Shown: in pieces, positions 53,446 through 62,491 of the stretch
Numbering within the stretch: position 1 is the stretch's first letter
Layout of the letters: every line of letters begins with the position of its first letter
Position numbers and translations under genes: made by a program
NCBI GenBank assembly: GCA_016125075.1
Contig: WGMO01000004.1
Span: 1-64,000 of the forward strand
Reading direction: 5' to 3'
Origin: Terrimonas sp.
GTDB taxonomy: Bacteria > Bacteroidota > Bacteroidia > Chitinophagales > Chitinophagaceae
Length of the DNA stretch: 64,000 nt
The notes under the pieces: generated by a model
Told to the model about the DNA's origin: nothing
Databases searched by the model: none
Seen by the model: only the letters and a program-made list of their open reading frames with translations

Positions 53446-53886
53446 TCAGGCTTTTTTGAATTTTTTATTGACCCGCATGGAACCATTTGCATCAGACACC
53501 ACCACCATCCAGTTCTTATCATCCTGCAGGGTGATATAATATTCCACCCCCGCATCCGTGGTGGATTCGGTAACACCAAAAACAGACTTGCCAGCATATT
53601 TATCAGTGACTTTGCCTAAAATAAAGGCCGGCAGGTATTTGGCTTCGTAATACCGCATCGTCCGGATAATGTTGGCATCACTGTTATAAGTAATGCGGGT
53701 ATCTATATTGTTCCTGACAAAACGGACCGTAAAGTTATTATCATGTTCGTACCATTGCGGGTTCTTCACATCCGAAAAGTTTTCTTTGAATGCCTTGAGC
53801 ACTTTTTCATCAACATTTGAAGGGTCGCCCGCATAAACAAAAGAAATGGCCATCATACAAACGGCTGCTAAAAATAATTTTTTCAT
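53446..53886 (-). CDS. Secreted PepSY-like protein, third paralogue
   Basis: The 146-residue protein has a signal peptide (MKKLFLAAVCMMAISFVYA) and the same layout as the genes at 48243 and 48910: KVLKAFKENFSDVKNPQW, TRITYNSDANIIRTMRYYE and VEYYITLQDDKNWMVV. It is more divergent, with KYLPAFILGKV in place of QLPLSL. Periplasmic; function unknown. Confidence 0.7.
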   Translation of the reverse strand: MKKLFLAAVCMMAISFVYAGDPSNVDEKVLKAFKENFSDVKNPQWYEHDNNFTVRFVRNNIDTRITYNSDANIIRTMRYYEAKYLPAFILGKVTDKYAGKSVFGVTESTTDAGVEYYITLQDDKNWMVVVSDANGSMRVNKKFKKA

Positions 53887-54195
53887 GACAAAGTTTTTAA
53901 GGTGAAAAATAAATTTGATACAAATTAGACTCTTGCCCTCCGGAAGACAAGTTATAGCGCGATATCCGGTGATATGTATAATCCCTATGTATCATATATG
54001 CCGGTGTTGAATTTGCCTAATCATGAAAAAATACCGTTAAAAGCTTTTGGATACCATTTGAAACATGAATAGGGGCTTTGGCAAGAACAGGTTAAGTATC
54101 TGTTAAAGAAAAGGCATCCTGTGATAAACGGAAACAGCAAAGAAAGCAGGTGTTCCTGATTTTTATTTCACATCTTTGCAATGCAAAAAATAACA
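53887..54195. other. Divergent intergenic region
   Basis: About 309 bp between the PepSY-like gene and the PLP enzyme. CATCTTTGC immediately before the plus-strand gene resembles a -7 element. Because it is only 6 bp from the ATG at 54181, the ATG at 54196 is preferred as the start. No other feature recognised. Confidence 0.35.
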
Positions 54196-55338
54196 ATGAT
54201 GAAAAAAGCAACAACGTATATCCATGCCGGGATGGAACCCGACCCGAGTACGGGCGCTATTATGACCCCTATCTATCAAACCTCCACTTATGTGCAGGAA
54301 GCACCTGCCACCCATAAAGGATATGAGTATGCCCGCAGCCAGAACCCTACCCGCACGGCTTTGGAATCTGCCCTGGCTGCCATTGAAAACGGAAAGTTCG
54401 GTTTGGCCTTCAGCAGCGGTGTAGCGGCAACAGATGCCGTGATTAAACTGTTGGAACCCGGCGATGAAGTGATCTGTGCCAATGACATGTATGGAGGTAC
54501 CTACAGGCTGTTTACCAAAGTGTTTGAAAAATTCGGGATACAATTTAAGTTTACAGATACCACTAATGCAGAAAACGTAAAGGCGGCGCTTTCAGCAAAA
54601 ACAAAACTGATCTGGCTCGAAACGCCCACCAACCCGCTGATGAATATTTCCGACATCGCCGCTATCGCTGCCATTTCTAAAGCGGCCGGTTGCCTGCTAT
54701 GTGTTGATAACACTTTTGCTTCTCCAGCTCTTCAAAACCCGCTTGACCTGGGTGCAGACCTCGTCATGCACAGTGCGACTAAATATTTAAGCGGACACAG
54801 TGATGTAATCCAGGGTGCCCTGGTCATGAACAGCAGCGATCTGAGGGAAAAACTCTATTTTATCCAGAAAAGTTGCGGAGCCGTTCCGGGACCCATGGAT
54901 TGTTTCCTTGTATTAAGAGGTATCAAAACCCTCGGTCTTAGAATGAAAGCACATTGTGAAAATGGAAAAGCTATAGCCAGCTGGCTCCGGAACCATCCAA
55001 AAGTAGGTAAGGTTTACTGGCCCGGTTTTGAAGACCATCCGAATCATACCATTGCCAAAAAACAAATGTCTGATTTTGGCGGAATGCTTTCGTTCGAACT
55101 CAAAAATGACAGTATGGAAGCCGCTAAAAAAGTCCTGTCGTCAACCCATTTATTTTCGCTCGCAGAAAGCCTGGGGGGTGTAGAGTCACTCATCAACCAC
55201 CCTTCTTCCATGACCCATGCGTCCATACCAAGAGCAGAAAGAATCAGGAACGGCCTGCAGGATGGACTGATCCGGCTCAGTGTGGGTATTGAGGATGCTG
55301 ACGACCTGATTGAAGACCTGGAACATGCCATCGGGTAA
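54196..55338 (+). CDS. Trans-sulfuration enzyme of the Cys/Met-metabolism PLP family
   Basis: About 380 residues from the ATG at 54196. The PLP lysine lies in HSATKYLSGHSDVIQGAL and the family pattern includes TPIYQTSTYVQEAPATHKGYEYARSQNPTR (reported here in two parts: TPIYQTSTYVQEAP and KGYEYARSQNPTR) and NPLMNISDIAAIAAIS. It is either cystathionine gamma-synthase or gamma/beta-lyase; the sequence alone does not decide. It overlaps the next gene by 14 nt. Confidence 0.8.
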   Translation: MMKKATTYIHAGMEPDPSTGAIMTPIYQTSTYVQEAPATHKGYEYARSQNPTRTALESALAAIENGKFGLAFSSGVAATDAVIKLLEPGDEVICANDMYGGTYRLFTKVFEKFGIQFKFTDTTNAENVKAALSAKTKLIWLETPTNPLMNISDIAAIAAISKAAGCLLCVDNTFASPALQNPLDLGADLVMHSATKYLSGHSDVIQGALVMNSSDLREKLYFIQKSCGAVPGPMDCFLVLRGIKTLGLRMKAHCENGKAIASWLRNHPKVGKVYWPGFEDHPNHTIAKKQMSDFGGMLSFELKNDSMEAAKKVLSSTHLFSLAESLGGVESLINHPSSMTHASIPRAERIRNGLQDGLIRLSVGIEDADDLIEDLEHAIG

Positions 55339-56149
55339 AAATGAACGGGATATTCGTTTACAGTCATTACTGGAAGAAAAAGTAAGGGCCTATAACCGCG
55401 TGTCCTTTATCGAAAAAGATCCGGTTAGCATACCGCATCTTTTTTCCCGGAAACAGGATATCGAAATTGCAGGATTTTTTGCCGCGATTTTCGCATGGGG
55501 GGCAAGGCCTACCATCATCAACAAATCTAAAGAGCTGATGCACCTGATGGATGGGCATCCCTACCAGTTTATTACCCAGCACCAGGAAAAAGACCTGAAA
55601 AAGGTTCTTCATTTCAAACACCGGACTTTCAACAGTACGGATCTTTTATATTTTATCAGTTTCCTGCAACAGCATTTTCGGATCCATGACAGCCTGGAGT
55701 CCGCATTCACGAACTGGATGTCAGCAAAAGACAAAAACATTGAAACAGCACTGAATGGCTTTTACCAATATTTTTTTTCGCTTGATGATGTGCCGGCCAG
55801 AACCCGAAAACATATAGCGAGCCCCGGTAAAGGTTCAACCTGTAAACGCCTGAACATGTTTCTCCGCTGGATGGTGCGAAAAGATAATAAGGGTGTTGAC
55901 TTTGGGATCTGGAAAAACATTCAGCCTTCACAGCTGATCTGCCCCATCGACCTGCATGTTGCCAGGGTGGCCAGGAGCCTGGGGCTGATCCGGCGGGAAC
56001 AAACAGACTGGCAAACCGCGCTGGAATTAACAGCGGGTTTGCGTAAATTAGATCCTGTCGACCCGGTAAAATATGATTTCGCCCTCTTTGGCATGGGGGC
56101 CCTTGAGCCGGGATTCATCAGGTCAAAAAAGGAAATACTTGGAAATTAA
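55325..56149 (+). CDS. TIGR02757-family protein
   Basis: About 274 residues from the ATG at 55325, inside the 3' end of the PLP-enzyme gene. Landmarks include DPVSIPHLFSRKQDIEIAGF, FAAIFAWGARPTIINKSKEL, FLRWMVRKDNKGVDFGIW and PIDLHVARVARSLGLIRREQ, which fit the TIGR02757 family of Bacteroidota. That family has a HhH-type DNA-glycosylase-like layout, but its reaction is not known to me. No signal peptide. Confidence 0.8.
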   Translation: MPSGKNERDIRLQSLLEEKVRAYNRVSFIEKDPVSIPHLFSRKQDIEIAGFFAAIFAWGARPTIINKSKELMHLMDGHPYQFITQHQEKDLKKVLHFKHRTFNSTDLLYFISFLQQHFRIHDSLESAFTNWMSAKDKNIETALNGFYQYFFSLDDVPARTRKHIASPGKGSTCKRLNMFLRWMVRKDNKGVDFGIWKNIQPSQLICPIDLHVARVARSLGLIRREQTDWQTALELTAGLRKLDPVDPVKYDFALFGMGALEPGFIRSKKEILGN

Positions 56150-56471
56150 TGATCAACAGGAATTAGAACAGGCGATCACGACCGCATTTGCATTGCCCGC
56201 GGGAAAAACGGGTTCGGGGGATGCTTTCTATGCCGCCTTCACTGCGAAAATTAACGACCTGATCAATCATAACTTTAATTTTCTGATCACCGCACTATAC
56301 CGGATTGATGTAAACGAAGCGAAATTGAAGAGTTTATTACAGGATAAACCGGATACGGATGCCGCAAAAATCATTGCGGACCTTATTATAGAACGGCAGT
56401 TACAAAAAATTAAATCGCGCAGGGAATTCCAACAACCTGGCAACAAGATCGACAATGAAGAAATGTGGTAG
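56139..56471 (+). CDS. Small conserved-looking protein, start uncertain
   Basis: About 110 residues if the TTG at 56139 is used, 11 nt inside the preceding gene; no ATG lies nearby in frame. The sequence (LEINDQQELEQAITTAFALP, GDAFYAAFTAKINDLINHNF, DTDAAKIIADLIIERQLQK) is helical and acidic and resembles a small soluble protein. The overlap suggests translational coupling to the TIGR02757 gene. No family recognised. Confidence 0.6.
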   Translation: MEINDQQELEQAITTAFALPAGKTGSGDAFYAAFTAKINDLINHNFNFLITALYRIDVNEAKLKSLLQDKPDTDAAKIIADLIIERQLQKIKSRREFQQPGNKIDNEEMW

Positions 56472-56508
56472 TTTGTTTGTGCAGATTTTGTGATCCCCAC
56501 TACTGTTC

Positions 56509-57174
56509 CTATTTTTTTTCAAACATCAGCTCCTGCACTTTCTCTTTATCTTCTTTTTCCTTTTTCAGATCGAACATGGTACCGAATACATGATCCCAGA
56601 TCGTGGAACTGACCCCGAATCCATGGTGCTCGTTCTTATAATGATGGAGGTGATGGTTTCGCCATAAGGGTTTCATCCACCTGAAAGGAGGATTCCAGGC
56701 ATGTATCGCATAATGCATGGTGCCATACATCAGGTATCCAAACAGAAAGCCCGGGAAAAACATGAGGGTATGCATACCCATTATCAGGTACATCAGCCCG
56801 AAAATGGCAGAAGATATGATTAGGCTGGGAACCGGAGGCATAAACAGCCGTTGTTTGTCGCGCGGGTAATGATGGTGATTGCCATGCAGGATATAGGCAA
56901 ACTTTTGCATCCTGGGATTTTCGCTCACCATATGGAAAATAAAGCGGTGGGCTATATATTCAAAAAGCGTCCAGAAAAACATCCCCGCTAAAAATATCAG
57001 CAGCACCTTCGAAAGACTGAAACCGGCACTTGTATTGGCATAATATAACATATACCCCATAATCGGGAGATACATGCCCCAGATGACCAAAGGATGTGTT
57101 TTGGTAAGCATTTCCAGGTACTTATTCTGGAATAATTGCGCCTGGCCCTTATTATTGATTTTTTCAAACTGCAT
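56509..57174 (-). CDS. Fatty acid hydroxylase/sterol desaturase-type membrane enzyme
   Basis: About 221 residues from the ATG at 57174; longer upstream readings lack sense. It has three to four membrane segments and the His clusters of the di-iron hydroxylase superfamily: HRFIFHM, LHGNHHHYPRD, HYAIHAW and NHHLHHYKNEHHGFG. The family hydroxylates or desaturates lipids using O2. It is divergent from the FAH gene. Confidence 0.85.
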   Translation of the reverse strand: MQFEKINNKGQAQLFQNKYLEMLTKTHPLVIWGMYLPIMGYMLYYANTSAGFSLSKVLLIFLAGMFFWTLFEYIAHRFIFHMVSENPRMQKFAYILHGNHHHYPRDKQRLFMPPVPSLIISSAIFGLMYLIMGMHTLMFFPGFLFGYLMYGTMHYAIHAWNPPFRWMKPLWRNHHLHHYKNEHHGFGVSSTIWDHVFGTMFDLKKEKEDKEKVQELMFEKK

Positions 57175-57255
57175 AGACTTTCCTTTTCCGCTGTAAAAAT
57201 ACATCAAAACCCTAAAACCATCCCGATTATACTGCCCACCCGGGAATGAAATTAT

Positions 57256-57263
57256 TACCTTTG
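57256..57263 (+). promoter_or_regulatory. -7 element upstream of the FAH gene
   Basis: TACCTTTG matches TAnnTTTG, 20 bp upstream of the ATG at 57284. No good -33 box was seen. Confidence 0.4.
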
Positions 57264-57283
57264 CCCGGCACAAAACAGTTACC

Positions 57284-58294
57284 ATGAAACTAGTTTCCTA
57301 TCTCACTGATGAGCATGACCGTTTAGGCGTATTGATCAATGACAAGGTATATGATATGGAGGTCCTGCACCCCGATCTTCCCAACAGTATGAGCCTGTTT
57401 CTCAATTATTGGGAAGATTCCTTTCCGGTGGCCCAGGCGGCAGAACTGATGTTAAGGGAAGGAGAAAGGACCTCTAACCGGGGTATGCCGGTCAGCGATG
57501 TTCATTTGCTGGCACCCGTACCTACGCCTACCTCCTGCAGGGACGGTTATGCTTTTCGGCAGCACGTGGCAGCAGCCCGCAGGAACCGGGGTGTGGAGAT
57601 GATCCCTGAATTTGATCAATTCCCTATATTTTATCTTACCAATCACCACAGCATCCAGGGGCCCGGTGAAATACTTTGCATGCCCGATCATTTTCAAAAA
57701 CTCGATTTTGAACTGGAATGCGCCATCGTGATCTGTAAACCCGGCCGGAATATAAAAGCAGAAGAAGCAGAAGAATATATTGGCGGTCTTATGATCATGA
57801 ATGATATGAGTGCCAGGACCTTACAGATGGAAGAAATGAAACTCAACCTGGGCCCGGCAAAGGGAAAGGATTTTTCCACGGTGATCGGCCCCTGGCTGGT
57901 TTCGCTGGACGAATTGCAATCCTATGCCATTCCTGCAAAACCGAACCACCTGGGTACCAACTGGAACCTTTCCATGAAATGCTGGGTCAATGGCATCCAG
58001 GTCAGCGAAGGAAATGCCGGTGATATGGACTGGACCTTTGCAGAAATCATTGAGCGGGCATCCTATGGCGTAGATCTTTACCCCGGCGATGTAATTGGCA
58101 GTGGTACCGTTGGTACGGGTTGTTTTCTTGAATTAAACGGTACCGGAAAACTGAAGGACCCGCAATACCAGGAGCAATGGTTACAGGCTGGTGACCTGGT
58201 TGAAATGGAAATCGAAGGGCTGGGCAGGTTGAGCAATACGATTGTGGCGGAAGATTCAGACTGGAGCATCCTGAACCAAAAAAAGAAGGTATGA
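57284..58294 (+). CDS. Fumarylacetoacetate hydrolase-family protein
   Basis: The 336-residue enzyme carries the FAH fold: YAFRQHVAAARRNRGVEMIP, ELECAIVICKPGRNIKAEEA, YIGGLMIMNDMSARTLQMEE with the metal-binding acidic residues, and GDVIGSGTVGTGCFLEL. Members hydrolyse or decarboxylate diketo acids in aromatic-ring catabolism. It overlaps the flavin reductase gene by 4 nt (ATGA), so the two are co-translated. Confidence 0.85.
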   Translation: MKLVSYLTDEHDRLGVLINDKVYDMEVLHPDLPNSMSLFLNYWEDSFPVAQAAELMLREGERTSNRGMPVSDVHLLAPVPTPTSCRDGYAFRQHVAAARRNRGVEMIPEFDQFPIFYLTNHHSIQGPGEILCMPDHFQKLDFELECAIVICKPGRNIKAEEAEEYIGGLMIMNDMSARTLQMEEMKLNLGPAKGKDFSTVIGPWLVSLDELQSYAIPAKPNHLGTNWNLSMKCWVNGIQVSEGNAGDMDWTFAEIIERASYGVDLYPGDVIGSGTVGTGCFLELNGTGKLKDPQYQEQWLQAGDLVEMEIEGLGRLSNTIVAEDSDWSILNQKKKV

Positions 58295-59172
58295 CATTCG
58301 ATTGCAAAGAATTAAAAACAACTGAAAAACAATATTACCTGCAGCATATTGTGGCGCCCCGTCCCATCTGTTTTGCATCAACCATCAATCAGCAAGGCCA
58401 GGTCAACCTGAGTCCTTTCAGCTTCTTCAACCTTTTTTCGGCCCATCCTCCGATCGTAGTTTTTTCTCCCTCCAGAAGGGTGAGGAACAATACAACAAAA
58501 CATACTTTACAAAATGTACTGGAAGTTCCGGAGGTTGTGATCAACATGGTCGATTATGATATGGTACAACAGGTTTCACTGGCCAGTTGCGAATACCCCG
58601 AAGGGGTCAATGAATTCTTAAAAGCAGGATTTACCGAGGTACCTTCAAACCTGGTATCGCCACCCATGGTAAAGGAAAGTAAGGCCAGGCTTGAATGCAA
58701 GGTGCTGGAGGTAAAACCCCTGGGTACAGAAGGCGGAGCCGGCAATCTTGTCATTTGTGAAGTGCTGATGATCCATATCAACGATGCGCTGCTCGATGAA
58801 AATAAAAAGATTGACCAGCGAAATTTGCACCAGGTAGCCCGGTTGGGGGGCAACTGGTATTGCAGGGTGGATGCCAGCAACCTCTTTGAAGTGGAAAAAC
58901 CGAATGTACAGCTGGGAATCGGTATTGATGCCTTGCCGGCTGCCATCCGAAACAGCCAAATCCTAACTGGTAACCATCTGGGATTATTGGGAAACCTGCA
59001 TGAAATGCCGGTGGTGGATCCTGCATTTGATGACAACCATTTAAAACAGATTGTTCAGTATTATAGCATCAACCCCGATGAAATGGAAAAAGAGCTGCAT
59101 AACTATGCTAAAAAGCTGCTGGATGAAGGTAAAATTCAGGAAGCCTGGCAGGTATTGTTAAGCATGAATTGA
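58291..59172 (+). CDS. Flavin reductase-family protein
   Basis: The 293-residue protein has a flavin reductase-like FMN-binding domain: YYLQHIVAPRPICFASTINQ, VNLSPFSFFNLFSAHPPIVV and LEVPEVVINMVDYDMVQ. A C-terminal extension of about 80 residues follows (ITSNPD-type helix pattern, HNYAKKLLDEGKIQEAWQVL). It may supply reduced flavin to an oxygenase or act on its own substrate. It overlaps the FAH gene. Confidence 0.8.
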   Translation: MTFDCKELKTTEKQYYLQHIVAPRPICFASTINQQGQVNLSPFSFFNLFSAHPPIVVFSPSRRVRNNTTKHTLQNVLEVPEVVINMVDYDMVQQVSLASCEYPEGVNEFLKAGFTEVPSNLVSPPMVKESKARLECKVLEVKPLGTEGGAGNLVICEVLMIHINDALLDENKKIDQRNLHQVARLGGNWYCRVDASNLFEVEKPNVQLGIGIDALPAAIRNSQILTGNHLGLLGNLHEMPVVDPAFDDNHLKQIVQYYSINPDEMEKELHNYAKKLLDEGKIQEAWQVLLSMN

Positions 59173-59507
59173 CCCTCATTACCTTACAAACCTTATTTCC
59201 CTTCTATGGGATATCTTCATTTCCACTTCCGTTTGCAACCTTTCAAATGGCCCCTTAAAAAATATTTTGCATAAATTGAAAAAAGCGGAAATGCTATTTT
59301 CAATATTTGCAGAAATCCGCCTGCTCAGCCCGATTAATCAGGTATTTTCTATCCCCGCCCCCGCCAGGAAGGACGTAGTGGTATTTCTTACCAATGGCCA
59401 GCCTCCATCTGCATTTGTCAATTTCATTTGATACACTATCCCCGATAATTTGGCAGGACGACAGCCATCCATACACAGGGGGCTTTTCATCAACCAAAAT
59501 ATTTGAT
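59173..59507. other. Intergenic region before the second hydroxylase gene
   Basis: About 335 bp without a gene, terminator or repeat I can support. AATATTTTGC near 59262 weakly resembles a -7 element. Confidence 0.3.
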
Positions 59508-60488
59508 ATGCAACCTGACAGTACATTAATGATGCATGCCATACCCGGTTTCCTGGCTTTTATCATTGCGGAAGTGATTTATAACAGGAAGGAATTGCTC
59601 TCACCGGAAAGCAAGCAGGAATTACTGGCCAGTTTTGGCATAGCAGCAGGCGCTTCTGTGATCTCGATACTGACAAAGGGTATCATCATCTTATTTTACA
59701 GCCTGCTGTACCAGTACCGCTTTTTTAACCTGCCCAACCACCAGGTTTGGGTGTGGGTCATTTGTTTTTTGGGAGATGATTTATCCTGGTACTGGTTTCA
59801 CCGTACCAGTCACCAGGTAAGATTTTTTTGGGCATCTCACGCTGTCCACCATTCTCCTGAAGTATTTTCCCTGTCGGGAGGAATGCGTGTACCCCTTACG
59901 AGTAATCTGACGGGTAATTTCCTTTTTTGGGCCTGGATGCCGCTGGTAGGTATTGAACCGGGAATGATTATACTGATGAAAGCCATCAGCGTGATCTACC
60001 AGTTCTGGCTGCATACCGAAGTGATCAAAAAAATGCCAGGCTGGTTTGAATTCATCTTTAACACCCCCTCCCATCACCGGGTACATCATGGCACGAATGT
60101 AGAATACCTGGATAAAAATCATGGTGGTTTTCTCATTATTTGGGACCGCCTGTTTGGGAGTTTCCAGGAAGAAAAATGGAAACCTGTATATGGCCTGACA
60201 AAAAAAATTGCATCCCATAACCCTGTCAGGATTGCATTTCATGAATGGAAAAACATGTTTGTTGATTATGGCAGGGCCAGGACTTTCAATGATTACCTGA
60301 ATTATACCTTTAATTCCCCTGGCTGGAGCCATGATGGCCGTTCAAAAACCACCAAACAACTCAGAAATGCATTAAAGCGGAAAAGCGATAGCTGTGACTT
60401 ACCGGTGAAATGGGGAAAAACCCATTTGCCGGAAAATAAGTTTACTGTTGTCCTTCCCGATAATAAAACATCCGGCTCCCTCCTTTAA
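59508..60488 (+). CDS. Sterol desaturase-family membrane enzyme
   Basis: About 326 residues from the ATG at 59508. It has several membrane segments and the three His clusters of the superfamily: HRTSHQ, HAVHHSPE and HRVHHGTNVEYLDKNHGG. It is longer than the gene at 56509 and resembles the group with an N-terminal membrane segment followed by a large C-terminal soluble part. Lipid hydroxylation is likely; the substrate is unknown. Confidence 0.85.
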   Translation: MQPDSTLMMHAIPGFLAFIIAEVIYNRKELLSPESKQELLASFGIAAGASVISILTKGIIILFYSLLYQYRFFNLPNHQVWVWVICFLGDDLSWYWFHRTSHQVRFFWASHAVHHSPEVFSLSGGMRVPLTSNLTGNFLFWAWMPLVGIEPGMIILMKAISVIYQFWLHTEVIKKMPGWFEFIFNTPSHHRVHHGTNVEYLDKNHGGFLIIWDRLFGSFQEEKWKPVYGLTKKIASHNPVRIAFHEWKNMFVDYGRARTFNDYLNYTFNSPGWSHDGRSKTTKQLRNALKRKSDSCDLPVKWGKTHLPENKFTVVLPDNKTSGSLL

Positions 60489-60519
60489 AACACAATCACA
60501 AAACGGTTGGCACAACAGT

Positions 60520-60831
60520 CTAATTGGTTATTTTATAATCGATGACAGTGAGGTAATCCAACCCTCCGCAGGTATTGCGTGTTGTTGCGTTAAACCTGAT
60601 ATTTTTAGGGAAATCAAGTGCAAAGAGTTCCTGAGCCGTCATGCCTGGCAGGCTATCCACCCGGTAATTTGTATCATTATTGATCTTCAGGATAACGCCC
60701 CCGCAACATACACATAAAGCCATGTCGGGGCCGGTCAGGATGCCCACCTGGTGATATTCCACATCCTTTTTACAGGAAAAGTTCAGCAACAGGCAAACCA
60801 TGAAAATCAATATGCCGATACGATTTCGCAT
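60520..60831 (-). CDS. Small lipoprotein
   Basis: The 103-residue protein has a lipoprotein signal (GILIFMVCLLLNFSC, lipid on Cys20) and a short mature region with ALCVCCGGVILKINND, including a CVCC cluster, and CGGLDYLTVIDYK. It lies downstream of the two DUF4197 genes on the same strand. No family recognised. Confidence 0.65.
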   Translation of the reverse strand: MRNRIGILIFMVCLLLNFSCKKDVEYHQVGILTGPDMALCVCCGGVILKINNDTNYRVDSLPGMTAQELFALDFPKNIRFNATTRNTCGGLDYLTVIDYKITN

Positions 60832-60877
60832 ATAATACTGACAATTCTGTTCCTGTGAATGTTGCTCCTGCAGAAAA

Positions 60878-61588
60878 TTATTTTACCATTCCCCCGAAAA
60901 CTTTTTTAAGAATTTCTGAGGTTCTCGCCAGTGGGTTTTCCCTGATATTGGCTTCTTCTTTTGCGACCTGGTCAAATAAAGCATCCACGGCCTTACCCGC
61001 CACATAGGATGGCAGGTCGGGATTGATCTTGGTAAAGGTGGTCGGGAAATTATTATAGGTATTGACCATATCCGCATAATATTTTGTTGCATTGACCTTG
61101 TCCAGCGATGATTTGATGGAGGGCATGAATGCAGCAATCAGTTTATCGGTTGTTTTCTGCCTGAAATATTGTGTAGCCGCATCCTTATCCCCTTTTACAA
61201 TATTAAGCGCATCCACCAGGGTCATCTCTTTGATGGCATCCACAAAGATCGGTTTAGCATAGCCGACAGCATCTTCTGCGCCGCGGTTAATGGCGAGCAC
61301 CGCTTTGTCAACAAGATTACCCATCCCCAGGTCCTGTAAGGTATTAACGATCTTCCGGGCATCCGGCGGTAAAAAAAGTTTATAGGCTTCATTCCCGAAA
61401 AAACCATCTGTCTTATTTAGATGGAGTACAGCCGTGGTAACCCCATTGGTCAGGGCCTCTTTAATGCCCTGGCCTGCTTCCGCCTCCGTAACGCCGCCGC
61501 CTGCAGCAGGCAGGCTTTTTAATACATCACATCCTGTCAACACAAGCAGAAAAAGGGGAATCGCGAATAATTTTCTCATAGATTTCAA
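60878..61588 (-). CDS. DUF4197 lipoprotein
   Basis: The 236-residue protein has a lipoprotein signal (FLLVLTGCDVLK) and the DUF4197 pattern: EAEAGQGIKEALTNGVTTAV, HLNKTDGFFGNEAYKLFLPP and AINRGAEDAVGYAKPIFVDA. The paralogue is 26 bp upstream. No function is assigned to the family. The C-terminus ends SEILKKVFGGMVK. Confidence 0.85.
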   Translation of the reverse strand: MKSMRKLFAIPLFLLVLTGCDVLKSLPAAGGGVTEAEAGQGIKEALTNGVTTAVLHLNKTDGFFGNEAYKLFLPPDARKIVNTLQDLGMGNLVDKAVLAINRGAEDAVGYAKPIFVDAIKEMTLVDALNIVKGDKDAATQYFRQKTTDKLIAAFMPSIKSSLDKVNATKYYADMVNTYNNFPTTFTKINPDLPSYVAGKAVDALFDQVAKEEANIRENPLARTSEILKKVFGGMVK

Positions 61589-61614
61589 GTTTATGGTTAC
61601 AGCGCTACTGTATT

Positions 61615-62334
61615 TTATTTGCTGCCGAAGACTTTTTTCAGGAGGTCACTGGTCCTCGCTGCCGGGTTTTCCCGGATATTCTTTTCTTCCACGGCTATCC
61701 TGTCAAATAGGGCGGCCACCGCTTTTTCCGTAACATAACCGGAAAGATCGGGATTGGCTTTTTTCATGGTGGTGGGCAGGCTGTTATACTTGTTCACGAC
61801 ATCACCATAATATTTTGTGGCATTTGTTTTTTCCAGTGAACTGTCAATGACAGGTTTGAACGCATTGGTAAGGGAAGCGCTTGTTTTGGATTTAAAATAT
61901 TCGGTGATGGAATTATTGCCGCCGCTTACCAGTTTAAGGGCATCGGTAATCGTCATTTCCTTAATGGCATTCACAAAAATAGGGGTGGCAAAACCCACTG
62001 CATCCTCGGCGCCCCGGTTGATCTGCAGGATGGCATCATCCACCATTTTGCCCATCCCGATATTCCGCAGGGTCTTTTCCATTTTTTGTGCTTCCGGGGG
62101 CAGTAAAACCTTATACAGCTCATTGCCGAAAAAACCGTCTTTTTTGTTCAGGAAACCCACGGCTGAGCTGATACCTTTATTCAAAGCTTCTTTTATCCCT
62201 CCTCCGGCTTCCTCTTCGGAAACAGAAGAATTGCCTTTTCCCAGCGCCTTTTTTGCCCTGTCCAGAATGGATTGACTGTTAGCAGAAGAAATGATAAAAA
62301 AACTGAGCAGGAAAAAAACAGCAATACGTTTCAT
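61615..62334 (-). CDS. DUF4197 secreted protein
   Basis: About 239 residues from the ATG at 62334, which gives a signal peptide (MKRIAVFFLLSFFIIS to NSQ). The core repeats its downstream neighbour: EEEAGGGIKEALNKGISSAV, FLNKKDGFFGNELYKVLLPP and QINRGAEDAVGFATPIFVNA. This copy is soluble and exported, the other is lipid-anchored, as with the DUF2911 pair. Function unknown. Confidence 0.85.
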   Translation of the reverse strand: MKRIAVFFLLSFFIISSANSQSILDRAKKALGKGNSSVSEEEAGGGIKEALNKGISSAVGFLNKKDGFFGNELYKVLLPPEAQKMEKTLRNIGMGKMVDDAILQINRGAEDAVGFATPIFVNAIKEMTITDALKLVSGGNNSITEYFKSKTSASLTNAFKPVIDSSLEKTNATKYYGDVVNKYNSLPTTMKKANPDLSGYVTEKAVAALFDRIAVEEKNIRENPAARTSDLLKKVFGSK

Positions 62335-62443
62335 AGAAATACTTATTTTTTTACAAGATATAAAAATAACCAGCCAAAAACCAGACCATATTGTTAAACC
62401 TTTCAGCCCAAATGAACTACAACTTTTACCCTGCCCTTGTTCT

Positions 62444-62475
62444 TTTGTTTGCCCCATCCCGATACCGTAATTTTG
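62444..62475 (+). promoter_or_regulatory. Promoter of lysS
   Basis: TTTG (62444-62447), then 20 bp, then TAATTTTG (62468-62475) fits the Bacteroidota TTTG-N19/20-TAnnTTTG promoter in both boxes and spacing. The start codon is 17 bp downstream. This is the best-supported housekeeping promoter in the window. Confidence 0.6.
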
Positions 62476-62491
62476 CGCATTAAATTTTATT

